In this document: piece by piece, positions 19,248 through 27,310 of the stretch
How positions within the stretch are numbered: position 1 is the first letter of the stretch
Layout of the letters: each line of letters begins with the position of its first letter
Assembly (NCBI RefSeq): GCF_017487405.1
Contig: NZ_CP062222.1
Location: 1,287,001 to 1,351,000 of the forward strand
Direction of reading: 5' to 3'
Source: Brevundimonas goettingensis
GTDB taxonomy: Bacteria; Pseudomonadota; Alphaproteobacteria; Caulobacterales; Caulobacteraceae
Length of the DNA stretch: 64,000 nt
Notes under the pieces: model-generated
Database searches by the model: none
Told to the model about the DNA's origin: nothing
The model's input: only the letters and a program-made list of their open reading frames with translations
Made by a program: the position numbers and the translations under genes

Positions 19248-20756
19248 ATGACCGACACGACCACTTCTTCCGCGAAAACGATTCAGGGCCGGACCGGGCC
19301 CTGGGAACTCGTCATGGGGCTGGAAATCCATGCCCAGGTGGCCTCGAAGGCCAAGCTCTTTTCCGGCGCCGCCGTGGGCTTTGGCGCGGGTCCGAACGAG
19401 CAGGTGTCGCTGGTCGACGCGGGCTTCCCCGGCATGCTGCCGACCCTGAACGGCTATTGCGTCGAACAGGCGGTCAAGACGGGTCTGGGCCTGCGCGCGA
19501 AGATCAATCTGAAAAGCCAGTTCGACCGCAAGAACTACTTCTATCCTGACCTGCCGACAGGCTATCAGATTTCCCAGCTCTATTTCCCGATCGTGGGCGA
19601 GGGCGTGGTCGAGGTTGAGGCCGAGGACGGCTCCTTCTTCAACGTCGGCATCGAGCGCCTGCACCTGGAACAGGACGCGGGCAAGCTGATCCACGACCTG
19701 TCGCCGACCGAGAGCTTCGTCGACCTGAACCGCGCGGGCACGGCCCTGATGGAGATCGTGTCGCGTCCGGACATCCGTTCGCCGGAAGAGGCGGTCGCCT
19801 ACGTCAAGAAGATCCGGACCATCCTGATCTATCTGGGCACCTGCGACGGCGACATGGAGAAGGGCAACCTGCGCGCCGACGTCAACGTCTCGGTCTGCCG
19901 TCCCGGCCAGTACGAGAAGTTCAAGGCGACGGGCGATTTCTCGCATCTCGGCACGCGCTGCGAGATCAAGAACGTCAACTCCTTCCGCTTCATCTCCCAG
20001 GCCATCGGGGTCGAGGCGCGCCGTCAGATCGAGATCCTCGAGGACGGCGGCAAGATCGATCAGGAGACCCGTCTCTACGATCCGACGAAGAACGAGACCC
20101 GCTCGATGCGGTCCAAGGAAGAGGCCAATGACTACCGGTACTTCCCCGACCCGGACCTGCTGCCGCTGGAGATCGAACAGGCCTGGATCGACGAGATCAA
20201 GGCGGCCCTGCCGGAGCTGCCGGACGACAAGCGCCGGCGGCTGATGAGTCAGTACGGCCTGTCGCAGTACGACGCCGTCGTCCTGATCTCGGATCAGGCC
20301 AAGGCGGATTACTTCGAAGAAGCCGCGAAGGGCCGCGACGCCAAGCTGGTGGCCAACTGGGTGACCAATGAGCTGTCGGCCCGTCTGTCGGCCGACAACC
20401 TCGAGTTCGACGCCAGCCCGCTGCCGGCGGCCTATGTCGCCGAGCTGGTGGCCCTGATCGAGGAAGGCGTGATCTCGTCGAAGATCGCCAAGGAAGTCTT
20501 CGACCACGTCTGGAATGGCGAGGGCTCGCCCCGCGCCGTCGTCGAGGCGCGCGGCCTTGTGCAGGTCAACGACACCGGCGCCATCGAAAAGGCCGTCGAC
20601 GAACTGATCGCCGCCAACCCCGACAAGGCCGCCGCCGTCGCCGAGAAGCCCCAGGCCCTCGGCTGGTTCGTCGGCCAGGTCATGAAGGCCACCGGCGGCA
20701 AGGCCAACCCGGCTTCGGTCAACCAGATCCTGAAAGCGAAGCTGGGCCTCTCCTAG
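19248..20756 (+). CDS. gatB: Asp/Glu-tRNA amidotransferase subunit B
   Basis: A 502-residue subunit that binds the misacylated tRNA, phosphorylates the carboxylate and receives ammonia from GatA. Landmarks: [20 protein letters not shown] at the N-terminus, [19 protein letters not shown], the [11 protein letters not shown] segment, and the YatY-type C-terminal tail ending [14 protein letters not shown]. Length is normal. It is separated from gatCA by two minus-strand genes and followed by a strong terminator. Confidence 0.96.
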   Translation: MTDTTTSSAKTIQGRTGPWELVMGLEIHAQVASKAKLFSGAAVGFGAGPNEQVSLVDAGFPGMLPTLNGYCVEQAVKTGLGLRAKINLKSQFDRKNYFYPDLPTGYQISQLYFPIVGEGVVEVEAEDGSFFNVGIERLHLEQDAGKLIHDLSPTESFVDLNRAGTALMEIVSRPDIRSPEEAVAYVKKIRTILIYLGTCDGDMEKGNLRADVNVSVCRPGQYEKFKATGDFSHLGTRCEIKNVNSFRFISQAIGVEARRQIEILEDGGKIDQETRLYDPTKNETRSMRSKEEANDYRYFPDPDLLPLEIEQAWIDEIKAALPELPDDKRRRLMSQYGLSQYDAVVLISDQAKADYFEEAAKGRDAKLVANWVTNELSARLSADNLEFDASPLPAAYVAELVALIEEGVISSKIAKEVFDHVWNGEGSPRAVVEARGLVQVNDTGAIEKAVDELIAANPDKAAAVAEKPQALGWFVGQVMKATGGKANPASVNQILKAKLGLS

Positions 20757-20822
20757 AGGCGCTAACGCGCGCGACGCGGTCGCGCGCTGCTTGAGCGTTT
20801 CGCGTCCGGTGACACAATGAAA

Positions 20823-20857
20823 AGCCCGCCCGGATCGCTCCGGGCGGGCTCTTCTTT
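20823..20857. terminator. bidirectional intrinsic terminator after gatB
   Basis: A perfect 12-bp stem (AGCCCGCCCGGA/TCCGGGCGGGCT) with a TCGC loop, followed on the plus strand by CTTCTTT and on the minus strand by TTTTC. It sits between convergent gatB and the first RcnB-like gene and can serve both. Confidence 0.85.
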
Positions 20858-20875
20858 ATACGGCGTGTGAGGCCC

Positions 20876-21298
20876 TTAGTTGCTGAGCAGCGAGATGATC
20901 ACGCCGGTCGCCAGGGCCGCCAGGACGATGTCGCCCGTGTCGGTCCGGTAGTAGCCGTAGCCGCGCGGCGGAGGGGCGTAGCCGTAGCGGTTGTAGTCGC
21001 GGATGTACCAGTTCGAACGGTACTGATAGGGCAGGGTCCCGCCGCGGTAGTAGCGACGTTGGTCGTAGCGGTAGTCCTGACGCTGGTCGCGGGCATAGCG
21101 GCGGTCGTCGTTGTAGCGCTCGCGGTTGGTGTAGCGCCCGCCGTCGTAGCGGTTGCGGTCGGCGCGGCGCTCGTTGCGCTCATAGCGGCCGTCGTGGTCA
21201 CGGTCGCCGCGATACGACTGGGCCGAGGCGGCCATGGGCGTAGCGACGACGGCGAGGGCGGCGGCGCCCAGGGCGGCCAGCTTGATGATCTTCGTCAT
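20876..21298 (-). CDS. RcnB-like exported protein 1
   Basis: A 140-residue protein with a cleavable signal (about 1-26, ending ASAQ), a charged Arg/Asp/Tyr-rich central region (repeats of RNRYD, NRERYNDDRR, YRYDQRRYYRGG) and a conserved end: LPYQYRSNWYIRDYNRYGYAPPPRGYGYYR, then a hydrophobic DIVLAALATGVIISLLS tail. The LP-x-Y-DY-x-YGL/AP-PPRGY layout matches the RcnB family, named after a periplasmic nickel/cobalt homeostasis protein; metal function here is unproven. It is one of three such genes in a row and shares an upstream motif with the third (21384-21408). Confidence 0.78.
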   Translation of the reverse strand: MTKIIKLAALGAAALAVVATPMAASAQSYRGDRDHDGRYERNERRADRNRYDGGRYTNRERYNDDRRYARDQRQDYRYDQRRYYRGGTLPYQYRSNWYIRDYNRYGYAPPPRGYGYYRTDTGDIVLAALATGVIISLLSN

Positions 21299-21372
21299 GA
21301 CGTGTCTCTCCTTGTGAGACTGCCGCGGGGGCGGCGTGAAAACCCGACATGATGAAGAAATAGGATTCCCAG

Positions 21373-21408
21373 CCTGAACCGCGCCTGAACGACGCTGTCA
21401 GGGTTCAG
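21373..21408 (-). promoter_or_regulatory. operator-like motif upstream of RcnB-like gene 1
   Basis: The 25-base plus-strand core at 21384-21408 (CCTGAACG, 4 variable bases, TGTCAGG, 1 variable, TTCAG) matches 23391-23415 at 20 of 25 positions. Read towards the gene it continues into a GTTCA direct repeat with 11-base spacing. It lies 86 bases before the start codon; the other copy lies 83 bases before its gene. Direct repeats at one helical turn are typical of OmpR-type regulator sites; the regulator is unknown. Confidence 0.5.
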
Positions 21409-21423
21409 GGTTTTACCTGATAT

Positions 21424-21453
21424 GAAAACGGCCCCTCCGCGAGGAGGGGCCGT
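21424..21453 (-). terminator. intrinsic terminator of RcnB-like gene 2
   Basis: Perfect 11-bp stem ACGGCCCCTCC/GGAGGGGCCGT (21428-21438 with 21443-21453) and, on the minus strand, a T-run from the AAAA at 21425-21428. It is 35 bases after the stop of the 21488 gene. Confidence 0.8.
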
Positions 21454-21487
21454 CGTCATTCTCAGGGCTAGAAATGGACCAGCGCCC

Positions 21488-22594
21488 CTACCAACGCCAG
21501 GCGTTGCGGATCACGTCGATGATATAGCCGTCATACTCGTCGATCAGATAGATCGAGTTGTCGACATAGACCCAGCGGGTGCCCTCGGGCGGATAGCCCA
21601 GGCCATAGGTCCGGTAGTCATTGATGCTGTAGCGCCAGAAGACCGATGGCAGGTACTGGCCGACGTAGAACTGCTGGCCGTAGTAGCTGCGCGGGACGCT
21701 GTAATAGCCGTAGCCCGGAGCGAAATAGAAGCCGAAGCGGACACCGTTCCAGCCGCGGAAACGGCTGTCGTTGCGCCACCAGTCGTCACGATGCGAGCGG
21801 CTCCAGTTCTGCTGCCAGCGGTTGGAGTCGAAGCGGTTGCGGTACTCCTGACGCTGGCGGTCACGGTCGCGGTTGTCGGGCCGGCCCTGGTTGCCGTTCC
21901 AACCGCCGTTGTTGTTGCCGTTTCCGGGACGGCCCTGATCCGGGCGACCCTGATCCGGGCGACCCTGATCGGGACGACCGCCGTTGCCGTTCCAGCCGCC
22001 GTTGTTGTTGCCGTTTCCGGGACGGCCCTGATCCGGACGACCCTGATCGGGACGCCCGCCGTTCCCGTTCCAGCCGCCGTTGTTGTTACCGTTGCCGGGG
22101 CGACCCTGATCCGGGCGCCCGCCACTGCCGTTCCAGCCGCCGTTGTTATTGCCGTTGCCGGGGCGGCCTTGGTCAGGACGGCCCTGATCCGGACGATCCG
22201 GACGGTTCTGGCCGCCGTTCCAGCCGCCATTCTGGCCGCCGGAGGGACGGTCCGGACGCGAGGGCTGCTGGGGCTGAGGCTGCTGCGGTTGTGAGGGGCG
22301 CTCGGGGCGCTGCCCGCCGTCATTCCGGCCGCCGCCGTCGTTGCCGCCGCCCCGGTCAGGACGGTCGCCGGAGGGTTCGCGGCCCCCACGGTCCCCGCTG
22401 TCGGGGGCGGACTGCTGGCGGTTGCCGCCACGGTCGCCGTTGTTGTCGTTGCGCCGGTTGGTGTCGCGCTGCGGCTGACGGGCGGTGTCCTCCTGGCCGC
22501 GATCGCCGCGGTCCTGGGCCAGGGTGGCCACGGGCGCCAGCGCCGGGGCGGCGAAGGCGGAGATGGCGGCGAACACCATCAATGTGCGTTTCAT
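21488..22594 (-). CDS. RcnB-like exported protein 2 with long Gly/Asn/Pro repeat region
   Basis: A 368-residue protein. Signal peptide about 1-27 (MKRTLMVFAAISAFAAPALA, then PVATLAQ). Residues about 28-230 are low complexity: Arg/Asp/Gly-rich first, then tandem units built from GRPDQGRPGNGNNNGGWNG in at least four imperfect copies. The C-terminal 110 residues form an RcnB-type domain (FYFAPGYGYYSVPRSYYGQQ, YLPSVFWRYSINDYRTYGL). The ATG at 22594 is preferred to an earlier GTG because it precedes the signal and has GGGGAA upstream. Repeat number may vary between strains. Confidence 0.78.
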   Translation of the reverse strand: MKRTLMVFAAISAFAAPALAPVATLAQDRGDRGQEDTARQPQRDTNRRNDNNGDRGGNRQQSAPDSGDRGGREPSGDRPDRGGGNDGGGRNDGGQRPERPSQPQQPQPQQPSRPDRPSGGQNGGWNGGQNRPDRPDQGRPDQGRPGNGNNNGGWNGSGGRPDQGRPGNGNNNGGWNGNGGRPDQGRPDQGRPGNGNNNGGWNGNGGRPDQGRPDQGRPDQGRPGNGNNNGGWNGNQGRPDNRDRDRQRQEYRNRFDSNRWQQNWSRSHRDDWWRNDSRFRGWNGVRFGFYFAPGYGYYSVPRSYYGQQFYVGQYLPSVFWRYSINDYRTYGLGYPPEGTRWVYVDNSIYLIDEYDGYIIDVIRNAWRW

Positions 22595-22724
22595 GGTCGT
22601 TATTCCCCGCACGCCCCTGATGGGCGGCTCGTGGTCAATTTCTTATTTCGTCGATGAACCCTGTCTGAATGAAAACGGACCTCAAAGTGAAGTCTGCGTA
22701 ATGAATCGCCGATCTCTGACCATG

Positions 22725-22758
22725 AAAAAGGCCCCGCAGGCCAGTCGCCTGCGGGGCC
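22725..22758 (-). terminator. intrinsic terminator of RcnB-like gene 3
   Basis: Perfect 12-bp stem GGCCCCGCAGGC/GCCTGCGGGGCC (22730-22758) with loop CAGTC. On the minus strand the stem is followed by TTTTT (22725-22729). It is about 22 bases after the stop of the 22781 gene. Confidence 0.85.
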
Positions 22759-22780
22759 GTTCTTCGATCTGGGGTCAGGA

Positions 22781-23308
22781 CTAGTAGACGCCGGACAGAA
22801 CGCTGGCGATCAGGCCCGTGGCGACGGCGATCATCACGATGTCGCTGCCGGCGTGGACATAGGCATAGCCGCGCGGGGCCGGACGCAGGCCATAGACGTA
22901 CGGGTCACGCACGTAATAGCCGCGGTAGGCCGAGGGCAGATAACCGCCCCGCTGCCAGCGATAGCTGCTGTAGCGCGGATCGACGCGGTAATAGCCGTAG
23001 CTCGGCGCGTACCAGTAGCCGCTGCGGTAGCCGCGATAGTCGCGGAAGTCGTTGCGGTTGCGGTACCAGTCGCGATTGTTGCGGTCCCAGCGCTGGTCCT
23101 GACGATAGTCGCGGCGGTCGTCACGACGGTCGTAGCGGCCATCCCGGCGGTCATCGCGGCGGTCGTAGCGGTCGTCGCGCCGATCGTCCCGACGGTCATG
23201 GCGATAGTCAAGGCGGCCGTAGTTCTGCGCCTGGGCGGCCAGGGGGGCGGCGGTGGTCGCGACGGCCAGGGCCATGACGGCCGCCTTCATCAGTCGGTTC
23301 ATCTTCAT
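22781..23308 (-). CDS. RcnB-like exported protein 3
   Basis: A 175-residue protein with a signal peptide (about 1-27, ending AAQAQ), a strongly periodic Arg/Asp tract (units DRRDDR(Y/R)D over about residues 35-75), and the same end as protein 1: GYWYAPSYGYYRVDP, GGYLPSAYRGYYVRDPYVYG, then a hydrophobic DIVMIAVATGLIASVLSG tail. The DRRDDR tract is a charged repeat that could bind metal or polymer. Its own terminator and upstream motif suggest it is controlled separately but in parallel with protein 1. Confidence 0.78.
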   Translation of the reverse strand: MKMNRLMKAAVMALAVATTAAPLAAQAQNYGRLDYRHDRRDDRRDDRYDRRDDRRDGRYDRRDDRRDYRQDQRWDRNNRDWYRNRNDFRDYRGYRSGYWYAPSYGYYRVDPRYSSYRWQRGGYLPSAYRGYYVRDPYVYGLRPAPRGYAYVHAGSDIVMIAVATGLIASVLSGVY

Positions 23309-23379
23309 GCTCCTTGCTCTGGGTTGCGACGGACAGTCCGTCTTGCCCCGTTGAAGATGGCTAACGGTCGCGCTCCGCG

Positions 23380-23415
23380 GATGAACTCGCCCTGAACGCG
23401 AGTGTCAGGTTTCAG
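23380..23415 (-). promoter_or_regulatory. operator-like motif upstream of RcnB-like gene 3
   Basis: Second copy of the motif at 21384-21408; core at 23391-23415, 83 bases before the start codon. Towards the gene it continues GTTCAGG-N4-GTTCA, the same 11-base direct repeat as the first copy. Confidence 0.5.
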
Positions 23416-23492
23416 AAGCGACACAGTTGCGCCTTGCGCCGCCACGCCCCAGATCGGTTGCGGGGGCGATCCGGCCCGCTGGAGGCCGCCGC

Positions 23493-24215
23493 ATGACCCG
23501 TCCCATCGAGCTCTGGTACTGGCCCACGCCCAACGGCTGGAAGATCTCTATCGCTCTGGAGGAGATGGGCCTGCCCTATGAGGTCAAATACGTGAACATC
23601 GGGGCCGGCGAGCAGTTCACGCCCCAGTTTCAGGCCATCAGCCCGAACGGCCGGATGCCGGCCATCATCGACCCGGACGGCCCCGACGGCCTGCCGCTGT
23701 CGATCTTCGAGTCGGGCGCCATTCTTCAGTACCTCGGCGCCAAGACCGGCCAGTTCTACGCCACCGACCGCCGGCACAAGGCCGAGATCGATCAGTGGCT
23801 GTTCTGGCAGGTCGGCGGCCTGGGCCCCATGGCCGGCCAGACCCATCATTTCCGCCAGTACGCCCCCAGCATGATCAAGGACCAGCGCCAGATCGCCTAT
23901 GGCGTTCGCCGCTATACCAACGAGACCAACCGCCTTTACGGCGTCATGGACAAACGGCTGGCCGACCGACCGTATCTGGCGGGCGCCGACTACACCATCG
24001 CCGACATGGCGGCCTGGCCGTGGATCCTGCCGAGCCTGCAGGGCCAGAACCTCGACGACTTCCCGAATCTGAAGGCCTGGGTTGAGCGGGTCGGGGAGCG
24101 GCCGGCGGTCAAGGCGGGTCGGGCGCTGGGAGAGGAGATGCGCAAGAATCTGGCTGCCTCAGGCGCGGCGGCCGAGGAGGCGCGCAAGGTCCTGTTCGGC
24201 CAGAAGGCGCGATAG
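23493..24215 (+). CDS. glutathione S-transferase, YfcG/YghU-like
   Basis: A 240-residue GST of the nu-class/Ure2p-like type. The N-terminal thioredoxin-fold domain shows WYWPTPNGWKISIALEEMGL, the cis-Pro segment GRMPAIID, and IFESGAILQYLG for glutathione contacts. The C-terminal helical domain has YLAGADYTIADMAAWPW. E. coli relatives are disulfide-bond oxidoreductases using two glutathiones, a likely role here. The ATG at 23493 has CTGGAGG upstream; the frame is open for 22 more codons but without conserved sequence. Confidence 0.88.
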   Translation: MTRPIELWYWPTPNGWKISIALEEMGLPYEVKYVNIGAGEQFTPQFQAISPNGRMPAIIDPDGPDGLPLSIFESGAILQYLGAKTGQFYATDRRHKAEIDQWLFWQVGGLGPMAGQTHHFRQYAPSMIKDQRQIAYGVRRYTNETNRLYGVMDKRLADRPYLAGADYTIADMAAWPWILPSLQGQNLDDFPNLKAWVERVGERPAVKAGRALGEEMRKNLAASGAAAEEARKVLFGQKAR

Positions 24216-24248
24216 GGGGGGCTGGCACTGAGCTCTCCGGGCCGTTTG

Positions 24249-24446
24249 TTAACCTTGAGAACACCTCAATAAACACATGCTTACCCATCAGTTCATGATG
24301 TCTGAACGCGCGGCTGAAACTTGGTAAAGTCTTTACACAAAAGGCTTTTTGGACCCCGTTGCTGTTAACTTTAACTTCAAACCGGCGGTATTTGATGTGA
24401 CCTCGAAGGACGGCTCCAGAATGGCAGCCACTAGAGGAATACGACG
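24249..24446 (+). promoter_or_regulatory. AT-rich leader of the Sel1-like gene
   Basis: About 200 bases with markedly lower GC than the surroundings, between the GST gene and the small Sel1 gene. It contains TTAACC at 24249-24254 and a TTAACTTTAAC pair at 24365-24375, each like a CtrA half-site (TTAA), but not the full TTAA-N7-TTAA. A ribosome site AGAGGAA lies just before the ATG at 24447. Promoter position not determined. Confidence 0.35.
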
Positions 24447-24761
24447 ATGACCGCGCAAGAAACCGCGCCCGAGTTTGTTGAAGCTGCTGCCGCTGACGCG
24501 ATGCTGCCGCTGCCGACCCCCGAGATGGACGGCGACATGCTGTTCCGTCTGGGCATGCAGTATTCGTCCGGTTCGGGCGGCTGCCCGATGGACCGGGTCT
24601 CGGCCCATATGATCTTCAACCTGGCCGCCATGAAGGGCTCCATCGAGGCGCGCGTCTATCGCCGCGAGATGAGCCAGGAGATGGAGCGCGAAGAGATCGC
24701 CGAAGCCCAGAAGGCCGCCCGTCGCTACATCGACGCCGGCGTGGTCACCCTGGCCGCCTGA
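24447..24761 (+). CDS. small Sel1-repeat protein
   Basis: A 104-residue cytoplasmic protein with one Sel1/TPR-like helical unit (DMLFRLGMQYSSGSGGCPMD, then RVSAHMIFNLAAMKGSIEAR) followed by a charged helix (MSQEMEREEIAEAQKAAR). Single-unit Sel1 proteins are usually adaptors; no partner is evident. The acidic, Ala-rich N-terminus (about 1-25) looks disordered. It has its own long AT-rich leader and is convergent with the hfsD-like gene across a repeat cluster. Confidence 0.82.
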   Translation: MTAQETAPEFVEAAAADAMLPLPTPEMDGDMLFRLGMQYSSGSGGCPMDRVSAHMIFNLAAMKGSIEARVYRREMSQEMEREEIAEAQKAARRYIDAGVVTLAA

Positions 24762-24770
24762 TTTCTCGTC

Positions 24771-24915
24771 CTTCTCCCTGTGGGAGAAGGTGGCCCGGCG
24801 GAGCCGGGTCGGATGAGGGTTCGGCGTTAATGATCGAACGCCAGTCCCTCACCCTTTCGCGCAAGAACGATCGCTTCGCTCTCGTGCGCTCAAGCCCTCT
24901 CCCGCCGGGAGAGGG
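24771..24915. repeat. intergenic palindromic repeat cluster, CTCTCCC type (site B)
   Basis: Begins with the palindrome CTTCTCCC/GGGAGAAG (24771-24789), contains CCCTCACCCTTTCGCG and its partner region, and ends with CCCTCTCCC/GGGAGAGGG (24895-24915). Same design as 10931-11095, again between convergent genes. Confidence 0.85.
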
Positions 24916-24921
24916 AGGCTG

Positions 24922-25671
24922 TCAGAACTGCTGATACTGGCCGTTGATCGTGTAGTTGAAGCCGATCGGCAGGGCCGCCTTCACCTGGGTGAAGAAGGTC
25001 GCCAGCTCGCCGAGGGTCGAGCGCGGTACATAGATCAGGTCCCCGCGGCGCAGCGCCGTGACCTCGCCGCGACGGGGTCTCAGATCGATCACCCGCATCA
25101 TGCGAACGCCACCGGGGCCGCGCCGGATGAGCGCCGCCTGCTGGGGATTGGCGCTGGGCAGATAGCCGCCGGCCATGACCACCGCCTGATAGGCGCCGAT
25201 GTCGCCGGGCATGTCATAGACGCCGGGCGTCTTCACCTCGCCGTCGACCCACACCTTCATCGGCCCGGCCGTTTTCAGCGTGATCTCGACCACAGGTCGG
25301 ACCAGCTGGGTCGCATAGGCGGCTGAGATTCCTTGCTGAAGCTGGGAGATCGAGCGGTCGGCCGCCATGACCTGGCCGATCAGGGGCAGGGCGATTCGGC
25401 CGTCCGGCCCGACCTTGACCGTGCGGGTCAGTTCGGTCGCTGTCGGGGTCGCCACCTCCAGCTCGTCGCCGGGATAAAACAGATATTCGGGTTCCTGATC
25501 GGTCCAGTCGGCGAAGCCGATTTCCGGGAAGCCATCCGTCTGCACGCGTGGCCCGGAGGGCGCGCGCTGGCCGGCCAGAGGGATGTCGGTGCCCCCGCCG
25601 CAGGCCGAAAGGGCGGTGGACGCCGACAGGGCGCCGAGGGCGAACAGGATCTGGCGACGGTCAGCGGTCAT
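24922..25671 (-). CDS. hfsD: polysaccharide export outer-membrane lipoprotein, Wza/HfsD-like
   Basis: A 249-residue protein with a lipoprotein signal (LFALGALSASTALSAC) and the polysaccharide-export domain: DQEPEYLFYPGDELEVATP, then KVGPDGRIALPLIGQV, followed by a SLBB-like segment (MKVWVDGEVKTPGVYDMPG). Wza-type proteins form the outer-membrane exit pore. In Caulobacter the holdfast exporter HfsD is of this type, and divergent hfsA- and hfsB-like genes support the name, given from context. The next gene starts 125 bases away on the other strand. Confidence 0.8.
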   Translation of the reverse strand: MTADRRQILFALGALSASTALSACGGGTDIPLAGQRAPSGPRVQTDGFPEIGFADWTDQEPEYLFYPGDELEVATPTATELTRTVKVGPDGRIALPLIGQVMAADRSISQLQQGISAAYATQLVRPVVEITLKTAGPMKVWVDGEVKTPGVYDMPGDIGAYQAVVMAGGYLPSANPQQAALIRRGPGGVRMMRVIDLRPRRGEVTALRRGDLIYVPRSTLGELATFFTQVKAALPIGFNYTINGQYQQF

Positions 25672-25796
25672 GAAACTTCCGGCGGCCCGGGACTGTGAAG
25701 CGGTGAGGGGACCTTCACCGGTTATGGGTAACTGATGGTTAACGCCGGTGGGCGAAGGATCGCATCAGTACCTCATCCGATGGATTCGCTCGCCCT

Positions 25797-27242
25797 ATGC
25801 GCACGGCCTATGTGACCGCCCGCCCACGTTACGGCCTCGCGGACATCGTCGGCCTGATGTTCCGCGAGCTGGGACTGATGATCCTCATCTTCCTGCTGGT
25901 CTTCGTTCTGGGCGCCGCCGCGGTCATGACCCTGAAGAAGACCTACACCGCCACCGCCGAGGTCTATGCCGGGGCCGGTCAGGAATACGTCTATGAGCCG
26001 CGCGTCGGCACGGTCACCGAGCGGGCCAGCCCGCCGCCGTCGGGCGAGATCGCCCAGACCGAGGCCAATATCCTGACCAGCCGCGACGTGAAGCTGCGCG
26101 CCGTCCGCGCCCTGGGCGTCCAGACCTTCCAGAAGCCCGGCAAGCCCGCCGCCGGGTCGCTGGCCAAGCAGGAAGGCGACGCCATTCGCGCCATCACCGA
26201 AGGCCTCGTCGTCGGCACCAGCCCGACCAGCTCGATCATCTCGCTCAGCTATGAGAGCGACAACGCCGAGAAGTCGGCCCGGGTGCTGGCCGCCGTGCTC
26301 GAGGCCTACAAGAACTATCGCCGCGAAGTCTTCCAGGACAACTCGACCCAGGCCATCGACGCCCAGCGCCAGACCTTCGAGGACGAGCTGGCCAATGTCG
26401 ACGACGCCTATGAGCAGTTCCTGGCTTCCAACGAAATCGGCGACTTCGCTACCGCCAAGGCCGCGGCGACCGCCACCTACCAGACGACCTTCACCGACCG
26501 GCTCTCGACCCAGGCTCAGCTGAGCCAGGCCGCGCGGCGCGTCGAGACCATTACGGCCCAGCTCGCCACCCAACCGCCCGAGATCGTCCTGCAGCAGGAC
26601 CTGAACATCGCCGCCCAGGACCAGATCCTGCAAAAGCGCACCGAGCGGGAAAACCTGCTGGCCCGCTATCGCCCGGACTCGCAGCCGGTCCGCGACATCG
26701 ACGCCCAGATCGCCCAGCTTCAGGCCTATGTCGCCGGCGGCGACACCGTGGGGGCCAAGGAGGTCCGCACCGGGCCGAACCCTAGCTGGGTGGCGCTCGA
26801 CACGGCCCGCACCACGGCCGAGGCCGACCGCGATGCCCTGGCCGCCCGTCTGGCGGTGCTGGACGGTCAGCTGGCCGCCCTGCGCGAACGTCAGGCCCGG
26901 CTGACCCAGCTGGAATCGAAGAACGCCATCTTCGCCGGTAACCGCGACGTCCTGACCGCCAACATCAAGGAATTCCAGCAGCGCGGCAGCCAGAGCCGGG
27001 CTGACAACGGCCTCGTCGCCTCGGGCGCCGACAATGTGAAGATCCTGTCCCACCCGGCTGCACCGACCAAGGGTTCCAGCTTGAAGGCGCCTCTGCTGAT
27101 CCTCGTCTTCCTGTTCGCCGGCTTCACCGCCCTGTGCGTTGGCCTGCTGCGGGTCTTCACGCGGCGCGGCTTCGCCACCCCGGCCTCGGCCGGACGGACG
27201 CTGCAGATGCCGGTTCTCGCGGTCGCGCCCGTAAAGGCCTGA
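25797..27242 (+). CDS. hfsA: polysaccharide chain-length/export protein, Wzc-like without kinase domain (HfsA-like)
   Basis: A 481-residue inner-membrane protein. First helix at about 25-47 (LGLMILIFLLVFVLGAAAVM), a Wzz-type periplasmic region, a coiled-coil part (about 180-390, Gln/Ala/Arg-rich), and a second helix near 425-445 (LLILVFLFAGFTALCVGLL). The cytoplasmic tail is short and has no Walker motif; the kinase-like half is the separate next gene. This split matches holdfast HfsA/HfsB. It controls polymer transfer to the outer-membrane channel. Confidence 0.82.
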   Translation: MRTAYVTARPRYGLADIVGLMFRELGLMILIFLLVFVLGAAAVMTLKKTYTATAEVYAGAGQEYVYEPRVGTVTERASPPPSGEIAQTEANILTSRDVKLRAVRALGVQTFQKPGKPAAGSLAKQEGDAIRAITEGLVVGTSPTSSIISLSYESDNAEKSARVLAAVLEAYKNYRREVFQDNSTQAIDAQRQTFEDELANVDDAYEQFLASNEIGDFATAKAAATATYQTTFTDRLSTQAQLSQAARRVETITAQLATQPPEIVLQQDLNIAAQDQILQKRTERENLLARYRPDSQPVRDIDAQIAQLQAYVAGGDTVGAKEVRTGPNPSWVALDTARTTAEADRDALAARLAVLDGQLAALRERQARLTQLESKNAIFAGNRDVLTANIKEFQQRGSQSRADNGLVASGADNVKILSHPAAPTKGSSLKAPLLILVFLFAGFTALCVGLLRVFTRRGFATPASAGRTLQMPVLAVAPVKA

Positions 27243-27310
27243 ACCCGGATGTCCCCGCTTTTTCAAGGGCGTGATAGCCTGAGAGCGGCGGAGAACGCGT
27301 AACCGATTCG

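Noticed and set aside
21890..22210. CRISPR-like array
   Set aside because: Units are contiguous in-frame protein repeats without unique spacers.
24249..24375. Full CtrA box in the Sel1 leader
   Set aside because: Only half-sites are present, not TTAA-N7-TTAA.
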